Shown: positions 38,607 to 48,046, counted from the first letter of the stretch. The stretch: DNA of 64,000 nt from Massilia sp. IC2-477 (GCF_020707265.1 NZ_JAJFEQ010000001.1:124001-188000); one strand, 5' to 3'. Notes: generated from the letters alone by a model not told the origin. Program-made: numbers and translations.

Positions 38607-39592
38607 TCAGCCCGCCACGGCCGGCGGGTCCTTGCGGGTCTTCCACAGCGAGTACAGGATGCCCGACGCGATGAGCAGACCGTGATCGCCAGCGACAGCC
38701 CGGCCGGCACCTTGCCGCCGAAGACGAAGTCGCCCAGGAAGATCTTCGAGCCGATGAACACCAGCACTGCGGCCAGCGAATACTTCAGGTAGTGGAAGCG
38801 CGCCACCATCGCCGCCAGCGCAAAATACAGGGCGCGCAGGCCCAGCACTGCGAAGATGTTCGAGGTGTAGACGATGAACGGGTCACTGGTGATCGCGAAG
38901 ATCGCCGGCACGCTGTCGACCGCGAACACGACGTCCGTGATCTCGACCATGCACAGCGCCAGGAACAGCGGCGTCGCCCACAGGAGCGTCTTGCCGGGCG
39001 CCTTCGGGTCGGGCTGGCGCACCAGGAAGTGGTTACCGTGCAGTTCAGGCGTGACGCGCAGGTGGCGCTTCAGCCAGGACAGCACCTTGCTTTCCTTGAT
39101 ATCGTCGCTGCTGGTATCCACAAAAAACATCTTGATGCCGGTGAAGACCAGGAAGGCGCCGAAGATGTACAGGGTCCAGTAATAGCTTTCCACCAGGGCC
39201 GTGCCGGCGCCGATCATGATGCCGCGCGTGACGATGACGCCCACGATGCCCCAGAACAGCACCCGGTGCTGGTACAGCGGCGGGATCGCCAGGGTCGCGA
39301 AGATCAGCGAGATCACGAAGATGTTATCCAGCGACAGGCTCTTTTCGATCAGGAAGCCGGTGTAGAAGTGCATGCCTTTCTCGCCGCCGAGTTCATGCCA
39401 GACCCAGAGGCCGAACAGCAGGCCCGCGCTCAGGTAGAGCGCGGACAGCTTCAGGCTTTCCTTGACCCCGATGACGTGGTCCTTCTTGTTCAGGACCCCG
39501 AGGTCGAAGGCCAGCAGGATGACGACGATCGCGAGGAACACCAGCCAGGTCCAGGCCGGTGTGCCGAGCCAGAGTGCATTGAGCATTTCCAT
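38607..39592 (-). pseudogene. TerC-family membrane protein, frameshifted near its 3' end
   Basis: TerC/Alx-type integral membrane protein, linked in the family to manganese export or tellurite resistance. The start ATG 39592 has GGAGG upstream. Intact motifs include FIEKSLSLDNIFVISLIF-type FLIEKSLSLDNIFVISLIF and MVEITDVVFAVDSVPAIFAIT. After residue ~304 (LSLAITV) the frame shifts at 38676-38680. Another frame carries a sensible ending (LLIASGILYSLWKTRKDPPAVAG) with a stop at 38609, just before the terminator. As sequenced, the original frame runs on to 38462, through the terminator, as low-complexity residues. One missing base (or four) explains it; could be real or a sequencing error. Confidence 0.8.
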
Positions 39593-39624
39593 GATGTCCT
39601 CCGTTTAGTCTGGATGGGCTGGAC

Positions 39625-40053
39625 TCAGGTGCTCAGCGCCGCCGTGGAAAAGGAATCCTCGGCGCGGTCCTGGCCGAACCAGGCGCGGGCGGCGCGCCGC
39701 ACCAGGGTGGTCTCGCGGCCGTCGAGGTGACCGTCGGCCTGGACGATGTCGACCATGGTCTTCCACAGGCAGATCTGCAGCAGCGGATCGCGGATGTCGA
39801 GCAGTAAGGCGTCCAGCAGCTTCGGATCGATCTCGACCACCCCGGCACGGCGGTTGGACGCTGCATCGAGCAGGTCTTCGCACAATTCGCGCAGGGTGCG
39901 ATCAAAGGTGTCGTCATCGACCTTGACCTGCTCGAGGAAGGGAGCGCGGTGCATGGCGTGCACTTCGGACGGACTGACATGGCCATCGACGATCATGGAC
40001 AGGGCCAAGATGCGGCTGACGGCTTCAGGACTATTGGCGGGATAAGCGTGCAT
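39625..40053 (-). CDS. TerB-family tellurite resistance-like protein
   Basis: 142 residues, all-helical, with the two repeated DGHVSPSEV / DGHLDGRET motifs of the TerB fold, whose acidic residues bind metal in known members. It lies 32 bp upstream of the TerC-like gene on the same strand, as TerB and TerC often do, and is divergent from a LysR regulator. The physiological role, whether metal stress or membrane homeostasis, cannot be told from sequence. Confidence 0.75.
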   Translation of the reverse strand: MHAYPANSPEAVSRILALSMIVDGHVSPSEVHAMHRAPFLEQVKVDDDTFDRTLRELCEDLLDAASNRRAGVVEIDPKLLDALLLDIRDPLLQICLWKTMVDIVQADGHLDGRETTLVRRAARAWFGQDRAEDSFSTAALST

Positions 40054-40100
40054 GTTGACCTCGTTGAGTGGAAAGTGAATCCACTATAGGAGCGCACAAA

Positions 40101-40128
40101 ACTAAAGTAAAATCGATTAATCTTTAGT
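40101..40128. promoter_or_regulatory. Candidate LysR operator
   Basis: A 28-bp imperfect palindrome with ACTAAAG and CTTTAGT arms and an AATC/GATT core; 11 of 14 half-site positions pair. It lies between the divergent terB-like and LysR genes, 27 bp before the LysR start. Confidence 0.5.
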
Positions 40129-40154
40129 GATGCGTAAGTTTTATTGAGGTTTTC

Positions 40155-41057
40155 ATGATCAACTACAAGCACCTGCATTACTTTCACGCGGTTGCCACGC
40201 AAGGCACGGTGACGCGCGCCGCCGAGCAGCTGCACGTGACGGCGCAGGCGATCAGCATGCAGCTGCAAGTGCTGGAAGACCAGCTGGGCGAAGAGCTGTT
40301 CCAGAAGAAGGGGCGGGTGCTGGAGCTGACCGAGGCCGGCAAGACCGTGCTGCGCTACACGGAACAGATCTTCGACCTCGGCAACGAGCTGGAGCAGGCG
40401 GTGCGGCGCGGCGTGTTCAAGGGAGACGAGACGCTGCGGGTGGGCGTGTGCGACATGATCGCCAAGAACCTGGTGTTCCGCCTGCTGCAGCCGGCGCGCG
40501 ACGCCGGCCTGGCGATGCGCCTGATCTGCCGCGAAGGCCGCTTCGAGGACCTGGTGGTGGATCTCACCGCGCACAAGCTCGACCTCGTCATCTCCGACCA
40601 GGGCCTGCCGACCGGCGGTGCGGTGCGCGGCCATACGCGGCTGCTCGGCTCCAGCACGCTGACCGTATTCGGCCATCCCGACCTGTGCAAAGCCTGGCCC
40701 GGGCGCTTCCCCGAGTGTCTGCGCAACGCACCCTTCCTGCTGCCGGGCCAGGACGCCGCCATTCACAGCCAGCTGGGCAGCTGGTTCGAGACCCACGGCC
40801 TGCGTCCGATCACGGTCGGCGAATTCGACGACGGCGCGCTGCTGAAATCCTTCGCCTGCGCCGGCACCGGCTTCATGGTTGCACCCACGGTCTTGTCAAG
40901 CAGCGTGCAGGCGGAAAACGGCCTGGTGGCAGTGGGCACCATCGACAGCATCGTCGAGCATTTCTATGCCGTGTCGGTCGAGCGCCGCGAAGGGCATCCG
41001 GCGGTGCGCCGTATCCTCGATGCGGCAGGGCGCGTCTTCACGCAGGACCCGGCCTAA
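40155..41057 (+). CDS. LysR-family regulator, NhaR-like
   Basis: 300 residues. The N-terminus NYKHLHYFHAVATQGTVTRAAEQLHV plus LEDQLGEELFQKKGRVLELTEAGKTVLRY is the NhaR-type winged helix, followed by the periplasmic-binding-like effector domain. NhaR proteins respond to sodium or alkaline stress. Divergent from the terB/terC-like genes, so a likely regulator of that pair. GAGG lies about 6 nt before the ATG. Confidence 0.87.
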   Translation: MINYKHLHYFHAVATQGTVTRAAEQLHVTAQAISMQLQVLEDQLGEELFQKKGRVLELTEAGKTVLRYTEQIFDLGNELEQAVRRGVFKGDETLRVGVCDMIAKNLVFRLLQPARDAGLAMRLICREGRFEDLVVDLTAHKLDLVISDQGLPTGGAVRGHTRLLGSSTLTVFGHPDLCKAWPGRFPECLRNAPFLLPGQDAAIHSQLGSWFETHGLRPITVGEFDDGALLKSFACAGTGFMVAPTVLSSSVQAENGLVAVGTIDSIVEHFYAVSVERREGHPAVRRILDAAGRVFTQDPA

Positions 41058-41090
41058 AAAAGAAACGGGCCGGTCATGTGACCGGCCCGT
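41056..41090 (-). terminator. Terminator downstream of pilC
   Basis: ACGGGCCGGTCA (41065-41076) pairs with TGACCGGCCCGT (41079-41090). Read on the minus strand the hairpin is followed by TTTCTTTTTT, so it ends pilB-pilC transcripts. It probably also slows the convergent LysR transcript. Confidence 0.88.
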
Positions 41091-41115
41091 CGGGCAGGAC
41101 AGCAGGCCCGCAGCC

Positions 41116-42351
41116 TTACACCACCGCCCCCAGCTTGAAGATTGGCAGATACATCGCAATCACCAGGCCGCCGATCAGGACGCCCAGGATCACCATGATC
41201 AGCGGTTCCATCAGCGAGGACAGGCCAGCCACCGCCTCGTCGACTTCCTCTTCGAAGAAGTCCGCCACCTTGCCCAGCATGGCGTCGAGCGAGCCGGATT
41301 CTTCGCCGATCTGGACCATCTGGATCACCATGTTCGGGAACACGTTCACGTTCTGCATCGCGATGGTCAGGCTGGTGCCGGTGCTGACTTCGGTCTGGAT
41401 CTTGCGCGTCGCTTCCAGGTAGACATCATTGCCCGAGGCGCCGCCGACCGAGTCGAGGGCTTCGACCAGCGGCACGCCGGCCGCGAACATGGTCGACAGG
41501 GTGCGGGTCCAGCGCGCGATGGTGGCCTTGCGGATCACGGCGCCGAAGATCGGCAGGCGCAGCAGGATGCGGTCCATCGCCTGCTGCATCTTCCTGGATC
41601 GCTTCCAGGACTGGAAGAAGAAGTACAGCCCGGCGAACAGGCCGCCGAAGATGACGTACCACCAGGCCACGAAGAATTCCGAGATCGCCATCACCATCAG
41701 GGTCGGCGCCGGCAGGTCGGCGCCGAAGCTCTTGAACACTTCCTTGAAGGCGGGGACCACCCAGATCATGATGACCGCGGTGACGACGAAGGCGATCGCG
41801 ATGATCGAGATCGGGTACATCAGGGCCGACTTGATCTTGGCCTTGATCGCCAGCGTCTTTTCCTTGTAGATCGCCAGGCGCGTGAGCAGGTCTTCCAGGA
41901 TGCCGGCCTGTTCGCCGGCGCCCACCAGGTTGCAGAACAGCGCATCGAAATACAGCGGGTACTTGCGGAAGGCGTTGTTCAGGCTGGTGCCGGTCTCGAC
42001 GTCGTTGCGCAGGTCCATGATTAGCTTGGACATCGAGGGATTGGCGTGGCCCTTGCCGACGATGTCGAAGGCCTGCAGCAGCGGCACGCCGGCCTTCATC
42101 ATGGTGGCCAGCTGGCGCGTGAACAGGGTCAGGTCCTTCTCGGTGATCTTGCGGCCGCTGCGGTAGGCCTTCTTCTTGACCTTGGTGACCAGGATGCCCT
42201 GGCGGCGCAAGGTGACGTTGACGATCGCCTCGCCGCCGGCGCGCAGTTCGCCGCGCACGGTCTTGCCGCTGCGGTCCTTGCCTTCCCAGGCATAGACCTT
42301 TTCCTTGACCTGGGCGCCGCCCTGGCTTTTCGTGGGGAGGAGGCTTGCCAT
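41116..42351 (-). CDS. pilC: Type IV pilus inner-membrane platform protein PilC
   Basis: 411 residues with two T2SSF domains (about 75-195 and 275-400), each ending in membrane segments, and the GVPLLQAFDIV and GVPLVEALDSV repeats. PilC is the platform on which PilB acts during pilus extension. AGGAAC precedes the ATG. It lies 14 bp downstream of pilB. pilD, usually third in this operon, is 22 kb away in this window. Confidence 0.95.
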   Translation of the reverse strand: MASLLPTKSQGGAQVKEKVYAWEGKDRSGKTVRGELRAGGEAIVNVTLRRQGILVTKVKKKAYRSGRKITEKDLTLFTRQLATMMKAGVPLLQAFDIVGKGHANPSMSKLIMDLRNDVETGTSLNNAFRKYPLYFDALFCNLVGAGEQAGILEDLLTRLAIYKEKTLAIKAKIKSALMYPISIIAIAFVVTAVIMIWVVPAFKEVFKSFGADLPAPTLMVMAISEFFVAWWYVIFGGLFAGLYFFFQSWKRSRKMQQAMDRILLRLPIFGAVIRKATIARWTRTLSTMFAAGVPLVEALDSVGGASGNDVYLEATRKIQTEVSTGTSLTIAMQNVNVFPNMVIQMVQIGEESGSLDAMLGKVADFFEEEVDEAVAGLSSLMEPLIMVILGVLIGGLVIAMYLPIFKLGAVV

Positions 42352-42365
42352 ATCGTCACTCGTTC

Positions 42366-44093
42366 CTATTCATTGGTGCAGCCAAGCACTTCTTCGAGGC
42401 TGGTGAGCCCCTGTTTTACTTTCATCAGGCCGGAGCGGCGCAGCGAGTTCACGCCTTCCTTCTCGGCCTGTTCGGCGATCTGCATCGAGTTGCCGTGCGT
42501 GAGGATCAGGGCCTCGATCGCCGGGGTGATCGGCATGATCTGGTAGATGCCGACGCGGCCCTTGTAGCCCGAGCCGAGGCAGCGGTCGCAGCCCACCGGA
42601 CCGTAGGGCTTCCAGTCGCCTTCCAGGTCGCTCTCGCGGTAGCCGGCCGCGAGCAGCACCTCGCGCGAGGTCTCGAGCGGCTGCTTGCAGTTGCACAGGC
42701 GGCGCGCCAGGCGCTGCGCCGTGATCAGGATGACGGACGAGGCGATGTTGAAGGGCGCCACGCCCATGTTCATCAGGCGCGTCAGGGTCGAGGGCGCGTC
42801 GTTGGTGTGCAGGGTCGAGAACACCATGTGGCCGGTCTGGGCGGCCTTGATCGCGATGTCCGCGGTTTCCAGGTCGCGGATCTCGCCGACCATGATGATG
42901 TCCGGATCCTGGCGCAGGAAGGACTTCAGCGCCACCGGGAAGGTGAGGCCGGCCTTGTCGTTGACGTTGACCTGGTTCACGCCCGGCAGGTTGATCTCGG
43001 CCGGGTCTTCCGCGGTCGAGATGTTGATGCCCGGTTTGTTCAGCAAATTCAGGCAGGTGTACAGCGACACCGTCTTGCCGGAGCCGGTGGGGCCGGTCAC
43101 CAGCACCATGCCGTACGGGCGCGTGATCGCGTCCAGCAGCAGTTCCTTCTGCTCCGGCTCGTAGCCGAGCGCGTCGATGCCCATCTGGGCCTGGGTGGCA
43201 TCGAGGATACGCATGACGGTCTTTTCGCCGAACAGCGTGGGCAGCGTGGAAACGCGCAAGTCGATGGTGCGGGTCGGGCCGACGATCAGGCGCATGCGGC
43301 CGTCCTGCGGCACGCGCTTTTCCGAGATGTCGAGCTTGGCCAGCACCTTGATGCGCGAGACCAGCTTTTCGCGGATCGACAGCGGCGGGGTGGCGTGGTC
43401 GCGCAGCACGCCGTCCACGCGCATGCGGATGCGGTAGTACTTCTCGTAGGGCTCGAAGTGAATGTCCGAGGCGCCCAGCTGCACCGCGTCCATCAGAATC
43501 TTGTTCAGGAAGCGCACGATCGGCGCGTCCTCGACGTCGCTGGTGGCTTCGGGCGGCGCGACCGGCTGCGCGTCGTCGTCGGCGAATTCGATCTCGCCTT
43601 CTTCGCCCACCAGGTCGTTCAGGCTTGCTTCGGCACTCTTGGCCAGGCTGCCCAGCAGCTTGAGCAGGACGTCGTGGGCCACGATCACCGGCTCGACCGA
43701 GGACTCGCTCTGGAACTTGATCTGGTCCAGGGCCTGGATATTCGTCGGATCCGATAAGGCCACCGACATCTTGTTGCCGCGCTTGGCCAGGGCGATGACG
43801 CGCTGCGCCTGCATCAGCTTGGCGTCGATGGCGGTGCTGGGAATGGCGTCCGGCGCAAAGCTCGACAGGTCGAGCAGCGGGTAGCCGAAGGTGTCGGCGC
43901 AGAAGGCGGCCAGGCTGGCGGAATCGATGATGCCGCTTTCCAGCAGGGCATCGATGAAGGCGGTCTTATCAAGGGACGCCTTCTTGTGCAGCGCATCGGC
44001 CTGGGCGGCGCTCAAACGGTTCGCCTGCACGAGCGCCCGCGCCAGCCCCGACAGGGGCGCGCCAGTGATCGTGTTGGGGAGAACTGCTGCCAT
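42366..44093 (-). CDS. pilB: Type IV pilus extension ATPase PilB
   Basis: 575 residues: N-terminal MshEN-like domain (about 10-150), Walker A GPTGSGKT at 334-341, Asp box TAEDPAEINLPG, Walker B MVGEIRDLETADIA, His box TGHMVFSTLHTND, and the tetracysteine zinc site CNCKQPLE ... CDRCLGSGYKGR. It powers pilin polymerisation in the cytoplasm. First gene of the pilB-pilC unit; the promoter must lie in 44094-44275, where I found no clear boxes. Confidence 0.96.
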   Translation of the reverse strand: MAAVLPNTITGAPLSGLARALVQANRLSAAQADALHKKASLDKTAFIDALLESGIIDSASLAAFCADTFGYPLLDLSSFAPDAIPSTAIDAKLMQAQRVIALAKRGNKMSVALSDPTNIQALDQIKFQSESSVEPVIVAHDVLLKLLGSLAKSAEASLNDLVGEEGEIEFADDDAQPVAPPEATSDVEDAPIVRFLNKILMDAVQLGASDIHFEPYEKYYRIRMRVDGVLRDHATPPLSIREKLVSRIKVLAKLDISEKRVPQDGRMRLIVGPTRTIDLRVSTLPTLFGEKTVMRILDATQAQMGIDALGYEPEQKELLLDAITRPYGMVLVTGPTGSGKTVSLYTCLNLLNKPGINISTAEDPAEINLPGVNQVNVNDKAGLTFPVALKSFLRQDPDIIMVGEIRDLETADIAIKAAQTGHMVFSTLHTNDAPSTLTRLMNMGVAPFNIASSVILITAQRLARRLCNCKQPLETSREVLLAAGYRESDLEGDWKPYGPVGCDRCLGSGYKGRVGIYQIMPITPAIEALILTHGNSMQIAEQAEKEGVNSLRRSGLMKVKQGLTSLEEVLGCTNE

Positions 44094-44275
44094 AGAAAAC
44101 GAGGCCGAAAAAGGGGATTTACCCGGGAAGGATTCTTTGGATGATGCCTACAGGCATCAAATTTGTAAAGGATTCCGACCTTGGGAGATGCGTATGCGCC
44201 ACGAAGACAGCCTGTCGTGACGCCTTTTATGGCCCGTTCTACAACGGGTGTGAGCGGGCCGACAATGATTATGGT

Positions 44276-44437
44276 TCAGGCGACAAGGGAGCGTCTTGAC
44301 GGGTCGGGGCGCAGCAGCTTGACCTGTTTCACGGCCTGGTTCTTCAGCTGCACTACCTCGATAGCGCAGGCGCCGACCTTGAGCGGGGTGGTCGCGATCA
44401 CCACCAGGAACAGGAAGCGGTGGGTGTGCTTCAGCAA
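44276..44437 (-). CDS. Possible small hypothetical protein or gene remnant
   Basis: 53 codons from a TTG at 44437. The product would start with a hydrophobic stretch (HRFLFLVVIATTPLKVGACA) and end basic (VKLLRPDPSRRSLVA). I do not recognise it. Its start lies 7 bp from the end of palindromic element copy 2, so it may be the 3' remnant of a gene cut by the element, or simply non-coding. No ribosome site is seen. Confidence 0.2.
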   Translation of the reverse strand: MLKHTHRFLFLVVIATTPLKVGACAIEVVQLKNQAVKQVKLLRPDPSRRSLVA

Positions 44438-44443
44438 CCAGCC

Positions 44444-44614
44444 GTAGGGTGGGCGGCTCCACCCATCGACGCGATTGATCGGTGACGTTGACGCCGCCCA
44501 CGCGTTCAAATCTCCCGTGAGCAGCGAGAACGGCTATTCACCGGCCGCTTGAACGCGTGGGCGGCGCCAGCGTTACCGGTGTGCCCGGATGCAGGGTGGA
44601 GCCGCCCACCCTAC
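44444..44614. repeat. Palindromic element, GTAGGGTGG family, copy 2
   Basis: 171 bp with perfect 20-bp terminal inverted repeats (GTAGGGTGGGCGGCTCCACC at 44444-44463 and its complement at 44595-44614). An inner perfect 18-bp inverted repeat (44492-44509 with 44549-44566) holds the CGCCCACGCG core. It has no open reading frame for a transposase. It sits just downstream of the chemoreceptor gene stop. Confidence 0.88.
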
Positions 44615-44627
44615 GGACTTATCTACA

Positions 44628-46190
44628 TCAACGCAGCGCCAGACGCTTGGTGCCACCGGAAACAACCGCCTGCGCCGCCTCCAGCTTGAACACTGACAGC
44701 GCATGCGTCAGCTGCGTGGTCTGGTCCGTCAGCGATTCCGCCGCTGCCGACGCTTCTTCCACCAGCGCCGAATTCTGCTGGGTCATCTCGTCGATGCTGC
44801 CGATCGCGCGGCCGATGTCGTCGATGCCGGCGCTCTGGCGGGCGCCGGCGGCGCTGATTTCGGCCATGATGGTCTGCACCTTGCGCACCGATTCCACGAT
44901 CTGGCCCATGGTCACGCCGGCTTCGTCCACCAGCGCACTGCCGGCTTCCACTTTGGACACCGAGTCGCCGATCAATTCCTTGATTTCCTTGGCCGCCGCC
45001 GCCGAGCGCTGGGCCAGGTTGCGCACTTCGCCTGCGACGACCGCGAAGCCGCGGCCCTGTTCGCCGGCACGCGCCGCTTCCACCGCGGCGTTCAGCGCCA
45101 GGATATTGGTCTGGAAGGCGATGCCGTCGATGACCGAGATGATCTCGACGATCTTCTTGGCCGAGCTGTTGATGTCGCCCATGGTCGTGACCACGCCGCC
45201 GACCACTTCGCCGCCGCGGGTCGCGATGCTGGTCGCGGTTTCCACCAGTGTGTTGGCCTGGGTGGCGGCGGTCGCGTTCTCGCGCACGGCGCCGGTCAGT
45301 TCTTCCATCGAGCGGGTGGTGCGGTCCAGGCTCGCGGCCTGGGATTCGGTGCGGCGCGCCAGGTCGGCGTTGCCGCTCGCGATTTCCGAGCTGGCATTGG
45401 CGATGGTGTCGGCCGACTGCTTGATCTCGGCCACCAGGGTCGACAGGCGGCCGCGCATTTCCTTCAGCGCCACCAGCAGGCTGCCGGTGTCGCCGGCTTC
45501 TACCCGGATCTCGGTCGACAGGTCGCCGGCTGCCACGGCCTGCGCGATCTCGCGCGCATATTCAGGCTCGCCACCCAGCTGCTGCCAGATGGTGCGCACC
45601 ACGAACCAGGACACCACGGCCAGGATGGCGATGACGACCAGCGCGGTGACGATCATCGAGATCACGACCTGGTTGACGCTGTGCTTGCTGGCCTCGATGC
45701 CGGCCGCGAACTGGCGCTGGGCCGCTTCGTTGACCTTGGCCAGGTCGCCATTCAGGGTGGCGAGGGTCGACTGCATCTTGCCGACCACGGCCTGCGGATC
45801 GCCTTCTTCCATTTCCAGCATGATGCGCGCGGCCGACAGGGCCGGCGCGTAATACGCGTCGAATTCCTTGCCCAGGCGCGCGCCGACTTCAGCCTGCCCC
45901 GGGATCTGCTTGAACTTCTCCAGCTTGGCGCGCAGCTTGTCCGCTTCCGCGCCCATCTGGCCGACTTTCTCCTTGTCGCCTTCGGCGACAGCTTCCTGCA
46001 GCCCGTCGGTAATGGCTGCCACGTCGAGAATGAGTGCCTTGGAGGCATCGAGCACCGGATAATCGACGCTGGCGGTCGTGGTGATCGAGTTCAGTGCGCC
46101 GTTCGCGATCATCGCGCTGGCGCCGGCGCCAAGGCCGAAAATAATGGCGGAAATGACGGGCAGTGCCCAGATCCTGCGCTTGATGCTCAT
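44628..46190 (-). CDS. Methyl-accepting chemotaxis protein
   Basis: 520 residues from ATG 46190 (GGAGAC upstream). A first membrane helix (about 8-30), a four-helix-bundle periplasmic sensor (about 35-185), a second helix (about 188-212), HAMP, then the kinase-control domain with the hairpin tip [20 protein letters not shown] and [19 protein letters not shown]. Methylation helices are intact. Last gene after a porin and a small binding-like protein on the same strand, suggesting a linked uptake and sensing function. Confidence 0.93.
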   Translation of the reverse strand: MSIKRRIWALPVISAIIFGLGAGASAMIANGALNSITTTASVDYPVLDASKALILDVAAITDGLQEAVAEGDKEKVGQMGAEADKLRAKLEKFKQIPGQAEVGARLGKEFDAYYAPALSAARIMLEMEEGDPQAVVGKMQSTLATLNGDLAKVNEAAQRQFAAGIEASKHSVNQVVISMIVTALVVIAILAVVSWFVVRTIWQQLGGEPEYAREIAQAVAAGDLSTEIRVEAGDTGSLLVALKEMRGRLSTLVAEIKQSADTIANASSEIASGNADLARRTESQAASLDRTTRSMEELTGAVRENATAATQANTLVETATSIATRGGEVVGGVVTTMGDINSSAKKIVEIISVIDGIAFQTNILALNAAVEAARAGEQGRGFAVVAGEVRNLAQRSAAAAKEIKELIGDSVSKVEAGSALVDEAGVTMGQIVESVRKVQTIMAEISAAGARQSAGIDDIGRAIGSIDEMTQQNSALVEEASAAAESLTDQTTQLTHALSVFKLEAAQAVVSGGTKRLALR

Positions 46191-46214
46191 TGTGATGTCT
46201 CCAGAATGCATAAA

Positions 46215-46241
46215 CCGCCGCCGGCGTGATGCCGGCGGCGG
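46215..46241 (-). terminator. GC hairpin between the binding-like and chemoreceptor genes
   Basis: An 11-bp perfect stem (46215-46225 with 46231-46241) with loop GTGAT. Only three T residues follow on the minus strand, so it is more likely an attenuator or mRNA stabiliser than a full terminator. Confidence 0.45.
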
Positions 46242-46258
46242 GTGCTAGCTGTTACGGT

Positions 46259-46666
46259 TTACTGCGCGGTGTAGACGACCTTGACGCTGCCGTCCACTGC
46301 GCCCTTGTCGATGTAGCCGATGGCCTTCGGGTTGGCGGCGACGGCGGCCTTCACGGCGGCGCTGTCGGCGACCTCCTTCGGCATCGTGGCCTTGCCGGTG
46401 AACACCAGCTTGGACCACAGTGCCTTGGCCTGGGCGACATCCTTGTCCGCCACCTTCTTGTAGAACTCGGCGCGGACCGGGCTCGCATCGGCCTGGTCGA
46501 TCGGGGTCATGCTCGAGGACTTACCGAGGAAGAACTGGGCGACCTGCTCCTTGCTCATCGTGCTTTCGGCGGCGCTCTTGTTGACCACCACGACCACTTC
46601 GGCCATGGCGGGGACCGAGGCGCCGATGGCGGCGATGGTGAACAGGCTTGCAATCATCTTGTTCAT
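46259..46666 (-). CDS. Small periplasmic PstS-like binding protein
   Basis: 135 residues with a signal peptide (ending VPAMA). The rest follows the N-terminal lobe pattern of phosphate-type substrate-binding proteins (VVVNKSAAESTMSKEQVAQFFLGK, then IGYIDKGAVDGSVKVVY), but is far shorter than true PstS (about 320). Such short forms occur next to porins and signalling proteins; ligand unknown. AAGGAG lies 6 nt before the ATG, and the porin stop lies inside that ribosome-site region (10-bp gap). Confidence 0.75.
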   Translation of the reverse strand: MNKMIASLFTIAAIGASVPAMAEVVVVVNKSAAESTMSKEQVAQFFLGKSSSMTPIDQADASPVRAEFYKKVADKDVAQAKALWSKLVFTGKATMPKEVADSAAVKAAVAANPKAIGYIDKGAVDGSVKVVYTAQ

Positions 46667-46676
46667 GGCTCGCTCC

Positions 46677-47939
46677 TTAGAACACGAAGTCGAGGGCGAT
46701 GGCGCCGACGGTCACGGTGTCGTTGAAGCCCGGCTGCGCGGCCACGAACAGGCCGGTGCCGTTCTTCGGCTTGACGCGGTCGATCTGCGCCTTCAGCGCG
46801 ACCGAGCTGGCGAAGTCCCAGCGCACGCCGATCGAATTGGTCGACTGCTCGCCCTGGCCGACGCCCGAGTTCGGCAGGCGGCGCACGCCGGCGCCCAGCT
46901 GCTGCAGGGTCGGGGTGCATGCGGCCGGGTAGCCCGGCGGGCAGGTTGCCGGCACGGTGTTCACGATGGCGCTGTCGATCTTCAGGTTGGCGTGGGTGAC
47001 GTAGGGCAGGAACTTGCCGATGCGGTAGCCGCCCATCACGTACCAGGCGCTGGTGTCGTTGATGTAGGCCTTGGTCTTGCGCTTGGCGAATTCGGTTTGC
47101 ACGACGACGTTGTTCCAGTCCATCGACAGGCCGAGCGAGCTGAAGGTAGCGCGCTTTTCCTTGGGTTCGATTTCGCCGGCCAGGGTATTGAGCTGCGGGA
47201 AGCGGTAGCCGGTGCCGGCTGCGCGCAGGCCGCCGACCAGGGTGTTCAGCGAGGTCGAATCGGCAATGGTGATCTCACCGGTTGCGTGGCCGGCGCGGAC
47301 GGTGAACGGGCCGTGTTCGGCACTGATGTTCAGGGCGGCCAGCTTCTTGCCGCGGGCGTGGATGCCGCCGGTCAGGGGAGCTTTCACCTTGCCGTAGGCG
47401 AGCTGCGAGGTCACGGTGGTGTCGCCGAAGCCGTGCTGCCAGGTGATGTCGGCGCCATCGACGCTGTTGAACGGCACCTGCGAATACACTTCCGCCGGCG
47501 GACGCAGCATGGTGTTGGCGTAGCCGACGTTGCGGTAGTCGGAGATCATGAAGACCGGCAGGCCAACGCGGCCGACGCGGAGGCTCAGGTTGTCCGCGAG
47601 CTTGGCCTTGGCGAAGGCCCAGCTCAGTTCGGCGCCGTAGCTGTCTTCGGCGTCACGGCGCACCAGGCCCTGGGCGGTGAAGGACAGCCAGCTGTTGACC
47701 GGCAGGTCGGCCTGCAGGCCGAGGTTCGAATCGATGCCGGTACGGTAGTCCTTGGACGAACCGCTGGCCTGGTTCGGGCGGGCGAATTCGGCTTTGTCGC
47801 TGTCGGCGTAGGTGAGGGCGCCGGTTCCGAAGCCACTGACTTTCACGGCGGGGAAGCCTGCGCCGTCTTGCGCGTAGGCCGTCGAGACTGCCAGCGGAAG
47901 CGCCAGCAGACAAGCAATCACACTTTTCTTCATCATCAT
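46677..47939 (-). CDS. Outer-membrane porin-like beta-barrel protein
   Basis: 420 residues with a signal peptide (ending STAYA) and alternating beta-strand pattern ending in VTVGAIALDFVF with a C-terminal Phe, as for BAM-inserted barrels. It resembles general porins but has no substrate clue. One Cys pair (TVPATCPPGYPAACTP) may close a loop. First gene of a three-gene unit with a small binding protein and a chemoreceptor. A candidate promoter is at 48017-48046. Confidence 0.82.
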   Translation of the reverse strand: MMMKKSVIACLLALPLAVSTAYAQDGAGFPAVKVSGFGTGALTYADSDKAEFARPNQASGSSKDYRTGIDSNLGLQADLPVNSWLSFTAQGLVRRDAEDSYGAELSWAFAKAKLADNLSLRVGRVGLPVFMISDYRNVGYANTMLRPPAEVYSQVPFNSVDGADITWQHGFGDTTVTSQLAYGKVKAPLTGGIHARGKKLAALNISAEHGPFTVRAGHATGEITIADSTSLNTLVGGLRAAGTGYRFPQLNTLAGEIEPKEKRATFSSLGLSMDWNNVVVQTEFAKRKTKAYINDTSAWYVMGGYRIGKFLPYVTHANLKIDSAIVNTVPATCPPGYPAACTPTLQQLGAGVRRLPNSGVGQGEQSTNSIGVRWDFASSVALKAQIDRVKPKNGTGLFVAAQPGFNDTVTVGAIALDFVF

Positions 47940-48016
47940 TCTTGTTGCGTAAAGCTGCTCGGGAAGGGCGGCGCTGAAAAGGCAGCAAACATGCAGCGCC
48001 GTGAAAACTGGAAATC

Positions 48017-48046
48017 ATTCTATCCAGCGAGCAATATTTACATCAA
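48017..48046 (-). promoter_or_regulatory. Candidate promoter of the porin operon
   Basis: On the minus strand TTGATG (48046-48041) and TAGAAT (48022-48017) with 18-bp spacing, about 78 bp before the porin start. Confidence 0.45.

Larger units (their letters stand above)
44094..44627. other. 534-bp region between pilB and the chemoreceptor gene
   Basis: Holds the pilB upstream region, a small hairpin GATGCC-N4-GGCATC (44143-44158), a possible short minus-strand reading frame (44276-44437) and palindromic element copy 2 (44444-44614). Otherwise nothing recognised. Confidence 0.6.

Noticed and set aside
44444-44614. An insertion sequence
   Set aside because: Perfect terminal repeats exist, but at 171 bp with no reading frame it is a non-autonomous palindromic repeat, not an IS.
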